Origin: an uncultured Macromonas sp.
GTDB lineage: Bacteria > Pseudomonadota > Gammaproteobacteria > Burkholderiales > Burkholderiaceae
Direction: 5' to 3'
Assembly: GCA_946481585.1 (NCBI GenBank)
Contig: CAMLOF010000183.1
Span: 1 to 6,175, forward strand
DNA length: 6,175 bases
Below are positions 1 to 6,039 of this stretch, in pieces. Under the pieces are notes generated by a model. That model searched no databases, was not told where the DNA came from, and saw only the letters and a program-made list of their open reading frames with translations. Both the position numbers and the translations under genes were made by a program. Within the stretch, counting starts at the first letter, position 1. Each line of letters starts with the position of its first letter.

Positions 1-270
1 CGCCTGGCCGCGCTGCTGCACGTGTCCGCCCGCACCCTGCACCGCCAATTGCACGAACAGGGCGCCACGCTGCAAGGGCTGAAAGACGCCGTGCGCCGTG
101 AGCGCGCCAGCGAACTGTTGCACCGCACCAGCAAACCCATCAAGCAGGTGGCCGAGGCCGCAGGCTTCCAGAACGAAAAAAGCTTCATCCGCGCCTTCCG
201 GGGCTGGACGGGGCTCACGCCCGCCGAGTTCCGCAGGCAAGGCGGCCAACCCGCCCCCACCTCAGCCTGA
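1..270 (+). CDS. AraC-family transcriptional regulator, C-terminal DNA-binding part (5' end outside window)
   Basis: The frame is open from base 1 and ends at TGA 268-270, giving 89 visible residues. They form most of an AraC/XylS-type DNA-binding domain. A first helix-turn-helix is seen in the stretch around LAALLHVSARTLHRQL (residues about 2-17). A linker helix with the family-typical pattern RRERASELL follows. The second helix-turn-helix (PIKQVAEAAGF...KSFIRAFRGW) ends in the hallmark G-LTPAEFR near residue 80. The F-x-R-AF and TP-x-E-(F/Y)-R pattern is the AraC signature, so the family call is strong. The N-terminal effector or dimerisation domain, which would identify the ligand, lies outside the window, so target and inducer cannot be named. 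The gene runs convergently into the YchJ-family gene, with 18 bases between the stop codons. Confidence 0.93.
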   Translation, partial: RLAALLHVSARTLHRQLHEQGATLQGLKDAVRRERASELLHRTSKPIKQVAEAAGFQNEKSFIRAFRGWTGLTPAEFRRQGGQPAPTSA

Positions 271-288
271 CGGACGGGCCCAGGCCGC

Positions 289-690
289 TCAGCGAAAGTC
301 GCCGTCCACGTAGTACCAGCGCCCGCCTTCGCGCACAAAGCGGCTGCGCTCGTGCAGGCGCTGCCCACGTCCCGCCGCACGTGAGCGGGCCACGAATTCC
401 ACCTCGGCATGGTCTTCGTCGATCACGCGGTGATCACGCACCTCCAGCCCCAGCCACTTCACGCCGGGCTCCAGCGTCAGCTCGGCGGGGCGTGTGCTGG
501 CGTGCCAGGTGGCCAGCAAGTGGTCCACCCGGCCCAAGACAAAGGCGGTGTAACGCGAGCGCATCAGCGCTTCGGCGTCGGGCGCGGGCTGGGCAGCGCC
601 GGGCTCCATGCGCGGCCCGCAACAGGCCGACAGAGCCAGCACACGGCCGCGCGCGTCCTGGCGGCCACAGGGGCAAACGGAATCTTTCAT
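289..690 (-). CDS. YchJ-family protein (UPF0225, SEC-C-like zinc motif)
   Basis: Product of 133 residues from ATG 690-688. An in-frame TTG at 708 would add six residues (five of them Pro or His). I prefer the ATG because the CPCG motif normally sits a few residues from the start and because a plausible -10 box (717-722) would put transcription start almost on the TTG. Seen: N-terminal CPCG then CCG, a CxC...CC zinc-type cluster; then the strongly conserved YchJ run AEALMRSRYTAFVLG, followed by LLATWHASTRP, WLGLEV, VEFVAR and a C-terminal ERSRFVREGGRWYYVDGD. This matches the fold core of Escherichia coli YchJ, but the second, C-terminal SEC-C zinc knuckle of that protein is absent. The spacing between the two cysteine pairs is longer than usual. 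The molecular function of the family is unknown; a role in protein or nucleic-acid interaction is a guess from the zinc motif. It is divergent from the HD-GYP gene. The Shine-Dalgarno match is weak. Confidence 0.9.
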   Translation of the reverse strand: MKDSVCPCGRQDARGRVLALSACCGPRMEPGAAQPAPDAEALMRSRYTAFVLGRVDHLLATWHASTRPAELTLEPGVKWLGLEVRDHRVIDEDHAEVEFVARSRAAGRGQRLHERSRFVREGGRWYYVDGDFR

Positions 691-868
691 GTGCGGAGGC
701 GGTGGCAAAGCCTTGCATTATCAGCAACGCACGCGCCCCCTTTAATGCCAACAACAGCACCGGACTTCTGCCACAATGGTAAATGTGTGACGTACAGCAA
801 GCACATTTCACGACGAACACCCAAAATAAAACTTATTTCACATTTATGCTCTTTTGAATCATTTTCAG
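691..868. other. Divergent intergenic region, AT-richer than its surroundings
   Basis: This 178-base region separates the start codons of the YchJ-family gene (minus) and the HD-GYP gene (plus). The half nearest the HD-GYP gene (about 780-868) is clearly AT-richer than the flanking coding DNA. It holds a direct repeat ATTTCAC at 805-811 and 835-841 (30-base period) and the related CACATTT at 802-808 and 839-845. A TATGCT at 845-850 could serve as a -10 box for the plus-strand gene but lacks a convincing -35. No Shine-Dalgarno sequence is visible before the ATG at 869. No RNA gene or riboswitch was recognised. Confidence 0.55.
717..745 (-). promoter_or_regulatory. Candidate sigma-70 promoter of the YchJ-family gene
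   Basis: On the minus strand GATAAT (722-717) matches five of six bases of the -10 consensus. A weak -35, TTAAAG (745-740), lies 17 bases upstream. Transcription would begin near 710, about 20 bases before the ATG at 690. The -35 is poor, so the call rests mainly on the -10 box and its position. Confidence 0.35.
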
Positions 869-2197
869 ATGAAAGAAGATATCACTATAAATAATTCACA
901 TCTGACAAGAGCGATCATCGAGCTTGGCGAAATTCGGCCCGTGATCGCCAAACAAGCGATCTTCAACAACCAGGGCATCAAGATCCTGGAGCAAGGCGCG
1001 GCCATTCACGCGGGCTTGTACGAGCGCCTGACCGCACACAACCTTAGCCGTCCGATTGAAGAATCGGTCACCGCAGAAGGCCAGGTGGATGGGCGTGGAC
1101 TGCGCGATGGCATCACCCGCGTGCTGGAAACCGAAGCCTTCTACGCCCGCATGGCGCCCAGCGAAGGTGAACGGCAACGCCTGCTGGACATCATCGAAAA
1201 AATCCCCCTGCCCGAACCTGTGGCCTTCCAGCTGACGCTGGCCCGCGAGACCCGCCCACGCCTGTACGACAACGCCCTGCGAGCCGCCTGGACCATGGCC
1301 TGGCTGGCCCGCGAAGGCATGGAAACCCAGTTCGACATCGGCATGGCAGCCGCAGCCGGCTTGCTGCACGACCTGGGCATGTTGCACCTCAACCCCGTGC
1401 TGATGGACCACCGTGCCGAACTCACACGTGAGTTGCGGCGCGAGCTATACAGCCACCCCATCGTCAGCCACGTGCTCATCGAGCGCCACCACGTGTACCC
1501 AAAGGTCATGCTGGATGGCGTGCTGCAACACCACGAATACCGCAACGGCTCGGGCTACCCGCGCAACCTCAAGGGCAGCCAGATAAGCACAACAGGTCAG
1601 CGGCTGGCCATTACCGATCTGCTGGTAGCCATGATCAGCGCACACGACGACGGTGGCGAAATGCGGCTGGGCGTGCTGCTGCGCATGAACATGCACCGCT
1701 ATGCCAAAGAGCTGATCGACAGCGTGCTCGCGTTGCTGCAACCCGGCCAGGACCCGCGCAGCGAAGCCATTGCCACGTCTGGCGACCCGGCAGCTCTGCT
1801 GGCGCAAGCACACGACATCCTGCAAGCCTGCCCGCGCGACGAATCGCGTTTCGCGGGCATCACCGCTGCGCGGCGAGAGGCGTGGGCGACCTTGCGGGAA
1901 CAGGTCGACGAACTCGGCCGCACGCTGGCCGAAGCTGGCTTGACGCCGTCACAACTCGAACAACTGGGCAGCGCCGCGATGGAAGACGCCATGATGCATC
2001 GCGAGCTCACGCTGCTCGCACGCGAAGCCGCCTGGCAACTGCATGCGCTGGCACGCCAGGCGCGGCGGCGGTGGGGCGCCGGGCGCGACGGCATCTTCCC
2101 CCAGGAAATCCTGGACTGGACGGGCCGTGTCGAACAATTCAGCCAGGCGGTTCGTTCCGGCCCGCAGGGGCAAGGGCTACCGGGACATTTCCACTGA
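869..2197 (+). CDS. Divergent HD-GYP-domain protein (putative cyclic-di-GMP phosphodiesterase, degenerate metal site)
   Basis: 442 residues from ATG 869; a TTG at 854 in frame is less likely. No good ribosome binding site is seen. Residues about 15-70 (pattern GIKILEQGAAI...ERL...LSRPIEESV) resemble the small domain often found before HD-GYP domains. The HD-GYP domain spans about 105-280: LLHDLG with H167-D168, SHP with H196, the tandem HHE at 221-223, GSGYP at 227-231 and T249-D250. HD-GYP enzymes hydrolyse c-di-GMP to pGpG or GMP at a di- or tri-metal site in the cytoplasm. By motif alignment the first two ligands of that site, normally E-x3-H, are R131 and N135, and the usual lysine after HDxG is M171. 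The C-terminal 140 residues are helical-looking with no domain I recognise. There is no signal peptide or membrane segment. The last 59 bases overlap the opposite PAS-GGDEF-EAL gene. It may be an active enzyme with fewer metals, or a non-catalytic binder. Confidence 0.85.
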   Translation: MKEDITINNSHLTRAIIELGEIRPVIAKQAIFNNQGIKILEQGAAIHAGLYERLTAHNLSRPIEESVTAEGQVDGRGLRDGITRVLETEAFYARMAPSEGERQRLLDIIEKIPLPEPVAFQLTLARETRPRLYDNALRAAWTMAWLAREGMETQFDIGMAAAAGLLHDLGMLHLNPVLMDHRAELTRELRRELYSHPIVSHVLIERHHVYPKVMLDGVLQHHEYRNGSGYPRNLKGSQISTTGQRLAITDLLVAMISAHDDGGEMRLGVLLRMNMHRYAKELIDSVLALLQPGQDPRSEAIATSGDPAALLAQAHDILQACPRDESRFAGITAARREAWATLREQVDELGRTLAEAGLTPSQLEQLGSAAMEDAMMHRELTLLAREAAWQLHALARQARRRWGAGRDGIFPQEILDWTGRVEQFSQAVRSGPQGQGLPGHFH

Positions 2198-4538
2198 CGC
2201 CTGCCACACCCCCTGGTGCAAACCACGCTGCCTCAAACCTCTCTGCCGTTTGCGGCTGCCCCCAGTAAAAGCCCTGACCGAAATCGCAGCCGGCATCGCG
2301 CAACAGCTGCATCTGCTCTTCGGTCTCTATGCCCTCGGCCACCACCTGTATGCCCAGTTCGTGCGCCATGGTAATCATGGCCTTGCACAGCAGCAGGTTC
2401 TTGGAACCCGGCGCCAGCCCGCTCACAAAAGCCCGGTCGATCTTGATGAAGTCAATATCGAACTTCTGCAAATACGACAAGGAGCTGTAGCCGGTACCAA
2501 AGTCGTCGAGCGCCACGCCCAGGCCAGCGTCGCGGAACTGCAGCAACCGGTTCTGCACTTCAGGCGAGGGGTCGAGCAGGAGCCCCTCGGTGATTTCGAT
2601 GATCACACTTTGCCCAGGCAGTCTGCGTTCTGCGAGCACCTCCAGCAGGTTGACCGCCTCGGCGGCCTGCTTCGGCGTACGGAACTGCACCGGCGACTTG
2701 TTGATGCTGATCTGGAAGCCAGCGTCGAAACGCTCGCGCCATATCTGCACCTGATCCACCGCTGTTTCAAAAATCCAGCTGCCCAAAGGCACGATGAGGC
2801 CTGAGCTTTCTGCCGCCGGTATGAAGCTCGCCGGGCTTACAGCCCCCTTGGCTGGGTGCTGCCAACGCACCAGCGCCTCGGCCTTGTTCAAGCGGCCCGT
2901 GGCCAACTGAACAATGGGCTGGTAGACCAGATGGAACTGCTGACCCGCCAGTGCCTGGCGCAGGTCGTTGGTCACTTCCAACCGTGCATTGGCGCGAGCC
3001 TGCATCGCAGGGGTGAAGAAGTGATAGCGGTTGCGCCCGGCTTCCTTGGCGGCGTACAACGCCTGGTCGGCGTTCTTCAACAGCCCCTGGGGGTCAGCAC
3101 TGTCGTCCGGGCAGATGCTGATGCCAATGCTGGCCGACACATAGAGCGATTCTCCCCCCAGTGAAAACGGGGCACGGAACGCCAGCAGTATGCGTTCGGC
3201 CACATCCTGCGCCCGGTGCCCGTCGTCGTGCAAAGGCAGCAGCATGGTGAACTCGTCGCCCCCTTGGCGCGAAAGGGTGTCGGTGCCTCGTATGCAGTCC
3301 TGGAGCCGCCTGGCCGCAGACAGCAGCAGCATGTCGCCCACCTGGTGGCCCAGGGAGTCGTTCACCTCCTTGAAGCGGTCCAGATCGATGAAGAACACGG
3401 CCAGCCGCTCACCGCGCGTCTGCACCTTCTTCACCTCAACGTCCAGGCGGTCGTAAAGCATGCGGCGGTTGGGCAACCCCGTGAGCGCGTCGTAGTTGGC
3501 CTGCTGCCAGATCATGTCCTGCGCTTGCTTGAGCGCGGAAATATCGGCCAGCGTGCCGAGCATGCGCGTGGCGCGGCCAGCGGCGTCACGCTCGAACACC
3601 ATGCCCCGGTCCAGCACCCAGCGCCAGCTGCCGTCTTGGCAACGTATGCGGTATTCACACTTGTACTGCGACGCCCGGCCTTCCTGGGCCTCCTTCAATA
3701 CGTCCAGCACACGCTGCACGTCGTCAGGGTGCACGCGGGAACGCCATTCCTCCAGCGCATCACTCATGTTTTCCTGGTCTATGCCCAGCATGGCCTTCCA
3801 GCGCTCGGAATACGTCACACGGCCGGCCAGCACGTCCCAGTCCCACACCCCATCACCCGCGCCTTCCAGAGCGTAGCGCCAGCGCTCCTCGCTTGCCTCC
3901 AACGCGCGTTCCGACCTGTCTCGTGCGCGCTGCGCCAGAAACAGCGCCACGCAAATGGTCCCCAGCATCAAGCCCGACGCCAGCAACGTGAGCAAGAAGA
4001 CCTGGTGCAATCTGGCTGTGGTGCGCTCTACCTCCTGCCTCACCCGGTTCGACAGCACTGCGGCCTTGCCCGCAATCGCATACAGGTCAGACCGCGTGGC
4101 CGCGTCCAGGGCTATGCGGCCACCACTGCGAAGGTAGGCTCGCCGCAAGTCGGCAACACGGGTTTCAAGGCGGTGCAAGTCCTCGGCAAAACCGGCCGTG
4201 GCGTCGCCGCTGTTGCTGGCCTGTGCCAAGCCCGCCAGCGCGCGGCGGTAACCCGCCAGCGCTTGTTCCAGCAAGACCACCCCCTGCTCCTGCTGCCAGG
4301 GCGAGTCCGACTCACGGCCCAGCGCAAGATGCAACAAGCCCTCGCGCAAGTCCTCGCCTGCCCGCACGATGTCGATTGTCTGGGCCTGGGCCTGATGCGT
4401 TTTCGCGTCTTGGTAACGGTGCTGCACAGCCAGCATCAGGCACACCATCAAGGAGCCAGATACCGCCAACCACAACAACATCGGTCGGGCATGCCAGGGC
4501 CTCGCCATCCACCGTGTAAACAAATCAACGGGGCTCAT
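2139..4538 (-). CDS. Membrane-bound PAS-GGDEF-EAL protein (bifunctional-type cyclic-di-GMP synthase/phosphodiesterase)
   Basis: 799 residues from ATG 4538-4536. Order: membrane segment about 20-38; helical periplasmic region 39-180; second membrane segment 181-202; PAS/PAC about 213-337 (WDWD, HPDD, YRIRCQDGSWRWV); GGDEF about 345-510; EAL about 525-775. The cyclase half has D385 and FKEVND, an intact GGDEF (426-430), and RGTD (417-420) exactly five residues before it, the RxxD product-inhibition site. The phosphodiesterase half keeps E554-A-L, N613, EITE (648-651), D678-D679 in DDFGTGYSS, K699, E735 and Q755, all the residues expected for catalysis. Both activities are therefore possible; which dominates cannot be read from sequence. 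The start codon overlaps the stop of the upstream solute-binding gene (ATGA), so the two are co-translated, and the 3' end overlaps the HD-GYP gene by 59 bases. The periplasmic part shows no Cache, CHASE or CSS motif that I can recognise. Confidence 0.96.
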   Translation of the reverse strand: MSPVDLFTRWMARPWHARPMLLWLAVSGSLMVCLMLAVQHRYQDAKTHQAQAQTIDIVRAGEDLREGLLHLALGRESDSPWQQEQGVVLLEQALAGYRRALAGLAQASNSGDATAGFAEDLHRLETRVADLRRAYLRSGGRIALDAATRSDLYAIAGKAAVLSNRVRQEVERTTARLHQVFLLTLLASGLMLGTICVALFLAQRARDRSERALEASEERWRYALEGAGDGVWDWDVLAGRVTYSERWKAMLGIDQENMSDALEEWRSRVHPDDVQRVLDVLKEAQEGRASQYKCEYRIRCQDGSWRWVLDRGMVFERDAAGRATRMLGTLADISALKQAQDMIWQQANYDALTGLPNRRMLYDRLDVEVKKVQTRGERLAVFFIDLDRFKEVNDSLGHQVGDMLLLSAARRLQDCIRGTDTLSRQGGDEFTMLLPLHDDGHRAQDVAERILLAFRAPFSLGGESLYVSASIGISICPDDSADPQGLLKNADQALYAAKEAGRNRYHFFTPAMQARANARLEVTNDLRQALAGQQFHLVYQPIVQLATGRLNKAEALVRWQHPAKGAVSPASFIPAAESSGLIVPLGSWIFETAVDQVQIWRERFDAGFQISINKSPVQFRTPKQAAEAVNLLEVLAERRLPGQSVIIEITEGLLLDPSPEVQNRLLQFRDAGLGVALDDFGTGYSSLSYLQKFDIDFIKIDRAFVSGLAPGSKNLLLCKAMITMAHELGIQVVAEGIETEEQMQLLRDAGCDFGQGFYWGQPQTAERFEAAWFAPGGVAGVSGNVPVALAPAGRNEPPG

Positions 4539-5398
4539 TGGCCCTCCCCTGCCACGTCACCGGCATCAAAGCCAAATGTGCGCAACGCCTCGATGTGGCC
4601 CGCCGACCCGCGAACCCTCAACAACGCCTGGTCCCAGGACTCGCGCAACCGCTGCTGCCTGGGATGGAAGGCAAACGCCACCTTGTCCTCTGCGGGTTTG
4701 ACGACCGTCGACTCTGCAGGGGCTTGCAATCGCACAGTCCGCAGCTTGCTTCCACCAGTGGTGGCAGCCACCGTCAAAGTGGTGGGCCAAGACAGGACCA
4801 ATGCATCAGCCATGCCCTGGCTCACGGCATCCACACCCATGCGTGCAGTTCCTACAGGCAACAACCTTTGCGGAGCCACACCCAACGCGACCAGACGGCT
4901 CGCCTCCACGGCTCCTTCGAGCACGGCAATTCGTCCCCGGGAAGTCAGCAGCCACAACAAGGGCGCATCCAGCTCGTGCTCGTGATCCGCTCGCATCAGC
5001 ACCCCCGAGCCCACCTTGATGGTCGGCAGCGAGAACAAAACCTGCCGCTTGCGCTCATCTGTCACGAACAACCCCGCCGCAATCACATCGAAGCGGCCGT
5101 CAAGCAGTTCTGGAATCAGGTTGGCAAAAGAGACCTGCACCCATTCAATGTGCCGCACGCCCAGTTCGTTTGCCACAAGCCGGGCCGTCTCGGGCGACTC
5201 GCCAGTCACGTCCAGGGAAGGCCCCACAAAGGCATACGGTGCTTCAACGGCGTAGCCCACGCGCAGCACGCCGGTTTCGCGCACGCGCTCCAAGGCATCT
5301 CGCGGGCCATGCGCCGAGAAGACCAGCCAAAGCATGGCCCACCCCAGCCCAAGGATGAGCCCCACCATGGCAACCAACGGACCAACCCGCTTGAACAT
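4535..5398 (-). CDS. Membrane-anchored family-3 periplasmic solute-binding protein (candidate sensor subunit)
   Basis: 287 residues from ATG 5398. A GTG at 5422 would add eight residues but would place the good GGGAGG ribosome site inside the gene, so the ATG is preferred. Residues about 6-27 form one hydrophobic segment after a K-R start; no convincing signal-peptidase or lipobox site follows, so an uncleaved anchor is likely. The rest is an SBP_bac_3 fold: LRVGYAVEAPYAFV (45-58), TGESPETARLVANELG (65-80), LIPELLDGRFDVIAAG (94-109), and VTDERKRQVLFSLP (112-125), where R116 matches the arginine that holds ligand carboxylates in this family. S203, in ADALVLS, sits where amino-acid binders usually have aspartate. 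The TGE-PE and IAAG-x-x-(V/I)T-x-ER pattern resembles the ectoine-binding EhuB subgroup, but the ligand is unknown. No transporter permease or ATPase gene is adjacent; its operon partner is the PAS-GGDEF-EAL enzyme, pointing to sensing rather than uptake. Confidence 0.88.
   Translation of the reverse strand: MFKRVGPLVAMVGLILGLGWAMLWLVFSAHGPRDALERVRETGVLRVGYAVEAPYAFVGPSLDVTGESPETARLVANELGVRHIEWVQVSFANLIPELLDGRFDVIAAGLFVTDERKRQVLFSLPTIKVGSGVLMRADHEHELDAPLLWLLTSRGRIAVLEGAVEASRLVALGVAPQRLLPVGTARMGVDAVSQGMADALVLSWPTTLTVAATTGGSKLRTVRLQAPAESTVVKPAEDKVAFAFHPRQQRLRESWDQALLRVRGSAGHIEALRTFGFDAGDVAGEGQ
4542..4550 (-). promoter_or_regulatory. Ribosome binding site of the PAS-GGDEF-EAL gene inside the end of the solute-binding gene
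   Basis: The minus strand reads AGGGGAGGG three bases before ATG 4538, within the last codons of the upstream gene. The purine-rich core GGGGAG lies about five bases from the ATG. With the ATGA stop/start overlap (4538-4535) this indicates translational coupling and fixed relative output of the two proteins. Confidence 0.75.
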
Positions 5399-5407
5399 GC
5401 GGCGAAG

Positions 5408-5413
5408 CCTCCC
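5408..5413 (-). promoter_or_regulatory. Ribosome binding site fixing the solute-binding protein start
   Basis: GGGAGG on the minus strand (5413-5408) stands nine bases before ATG 5398. It lies downstream of the alternative GTG at 5422, which has no comparable site in front of it. This decides the start in favour of the ATG. Confidence 0.7.
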
Positions 5414-5436
5414 ATAAATCACATAGATTGATTTTC

Positions 5437-5464
5437 AGCATATCCCATGGCCCCGTCACAGCAA
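5437..5464 (-). promoter_or_regulatory. Candidate sigma-70 promoter of the solute-binding/PAS-GGDEF-EAL operon
   Basis: On the minus strand TTGCTG (5464-5459) and TATGCT (5442-5437) are separated by 16 bases, each matching four of six consensus positions. Transcription would start near 5430 and give a leader of roughly 30 bases. The match is moderate, and other arrangements in this AT-richer stretch are possible. Confidence 0.35.
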
Positions 5465-5477
5465 TGTCCATCACTGC

Positions 5478-5516
5478 CCAAGGGTCTTGGCCGTTCACCT
5501 TGAAGCAGCCTTGCTG
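5478..5516. repeat. Three consecutive short inverted repeats between the divergent promoters
   Basis: Three perfect short inverted repeats follow each other: CCAAG-GGT-CTTGG (5478-5490), TTCA-CCT-TGAA (5494-5504) and CAGC-CTT-GCTG (5506-5516). Each has a three-base centre. They lie between the candidate divergent promoters, and the last touches the rhodanese -35 box. They could be operator half-sites or chance; arms of four to five bases are common by chance, so only the first is mildly notable. Confidence 0.3.
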
Positions 5517-5542
5517 ACAAAACATCATTAAATGCTTATATT
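5514..5542 (+). promoter_or_regulatory. Likely sigma-70 promoter of the rhodanese gene
   Basis: CTGACA (5514-5519) and TATATT (5537-5542) each match five of six consensus positions and are 17 bases apart, the optimal spacing. Transcription would begin near 5549, about 20 bases before the ATG. A strong ribosome site, GAGGAG at 5558-5563, lies five bases before ATG 5569. This is the best-supported promoter in the window. Confidence 0.65.
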
Positions 5543-5568
5543 AAGAGATTAAACAACGAGGAGCACAA

Positions 5569-6039
5569 ATGAAACCTTTCGCCACCCGCCGGGCGCTGCG
5601 CCACACCGCCTTGGTGCTGGCCTGCCTGGCTGCACCTGCCGCCTGGGCAGACAAAGCCGCCGCCATTGACGAGATGGAGGCTTACCTGGAATTCGTGGAC
5701 TATGGTGGCGGCGTCATGTTCGCCGAGCAGATTCCCAAGGACGACTGGAAGAAGTTCTTCGTCATCGATGCGCGTGACGCGGGCCAGTTCGCCAAGGCGC
5801 ACATCCCCGGCGCCGTGAACATGGACTGGCGCCAGGTGTTGGCCAAACGCAACGACATTCCCAAAGACCGCCCGGTGCTGATCTACTGCAACACGGGTTC
5901 ACTGTCTGCACAGGCGGGTTTTGCCCTGCGTTTGGCAGGGTGGGACAACGTGCGCATTCTGCAAGGCGGCATGGAGGAATGGAAGGCCAAGGGCGGCTTC
6001 GACGCCGCAGCCAAGGCCACCGCTCCCGCCAAACACTGA
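5569..6039 (+). CDS. Secreted single-domain rhodanese-like protein (periplasmic sulfurtransferase candidate)
   Basis: 156 residues from ATG 5569, which has a GAGGAG ribosome site at ideal distance. Residues 1-27 are a Sec signal peptide: basic start (K, RR, R), hydrophobic core TALVLACLAAPAA and an A-W-A cleavage site before D28. The mature protein has a short helical lead (EMEAYLEFVDYGGGVMFAEQI) and then a rhodanese domain about 57-141: VIDARDAGQFAKAHIPGAVNM (the D-x-R and H-I-P-G-A motifs), the active loop CNTGSLS with catalytic C107, and a C-terminal GGMEEW. Rhodanese domains carry sulfane sulfur on this cysteine; the acceptor here is unknown, and a periplasmic sulfur-relay or redox role is an inference. 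At 156 residues it is a normal single-domain size. It is divergent from the solute-binding/PAS-GGDEF-EAL operon and ends three bases from the opposing TrkH-type gene. No partner sulfur-oxidation gene is in view. Confidence 0.92.
   Translation: MKPFATRRALRHTALVLACLAAPAAWADKAAAIDEMEAYLEFVDYGGGVMFAEQIPKDDWKKFFVIDARDAGQFAKAHIPGAVNMDWRQVLAKRNDIPKDRPVLIYCNTGSLSAQAGFALRLAGWDNVRILQGGMEEWKAKGGFDAAAKATAPAKH

Noticed and set aside
265..285. GCCTG...CAGGC hairpin between the AraC-type and YchJ-family genes as a bidirectional terminator
   Set aside because: The stem is five bases with an 11-base loop and no T-tract, too weak to call.
703..717. Sigma-54-like TGGC...TTGC element on the plus strand
   Set aside because: The distance between GG and GC is one base shorter than the strict -24/-12 spacing, and the site is about 150 bases from the next gene start.
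409..894. A 161-codon open frame across the YchJ-family gene and the intergenic region
   Set aside because: It is antisense to a conserved protein, runs into the start of the HD-GYP gene, and shows no family resemblance.
2101..2114. CCAGGA-AA-TCCTGG palindrome as a terminator for the minus-strand operon
   Set aside because: The stem is only five to six bases and no T-run follows on either strand. It lies within HD-GYP coding sequence (codons for PQEILD).
3216..4985. A 589-codon open frame on the plus strand
   Set aside because: It is entirely antisense to the PAS-GGDEF-EAL and solute-binding genes, whose products show full conserved domains. Its translation is rich in His, Gln, Arg and Pro with no recognisable motif, as expected for an opposite-strand frame in high-GC DNA.
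5399..5422. GTG start at 5422 for the solute-binding protein
   Set aside because: The GGGAGG ribosome site lies inside this extension and nine bases before ATG 5398, so the shorter form is favoured.
4538..5431. A 297-codon open frame on the plus strand
   Set aside because: It mirrors the solute-binding gene on the other strand, has no motif or ribosome site, and has a composition typical of antisense frames.
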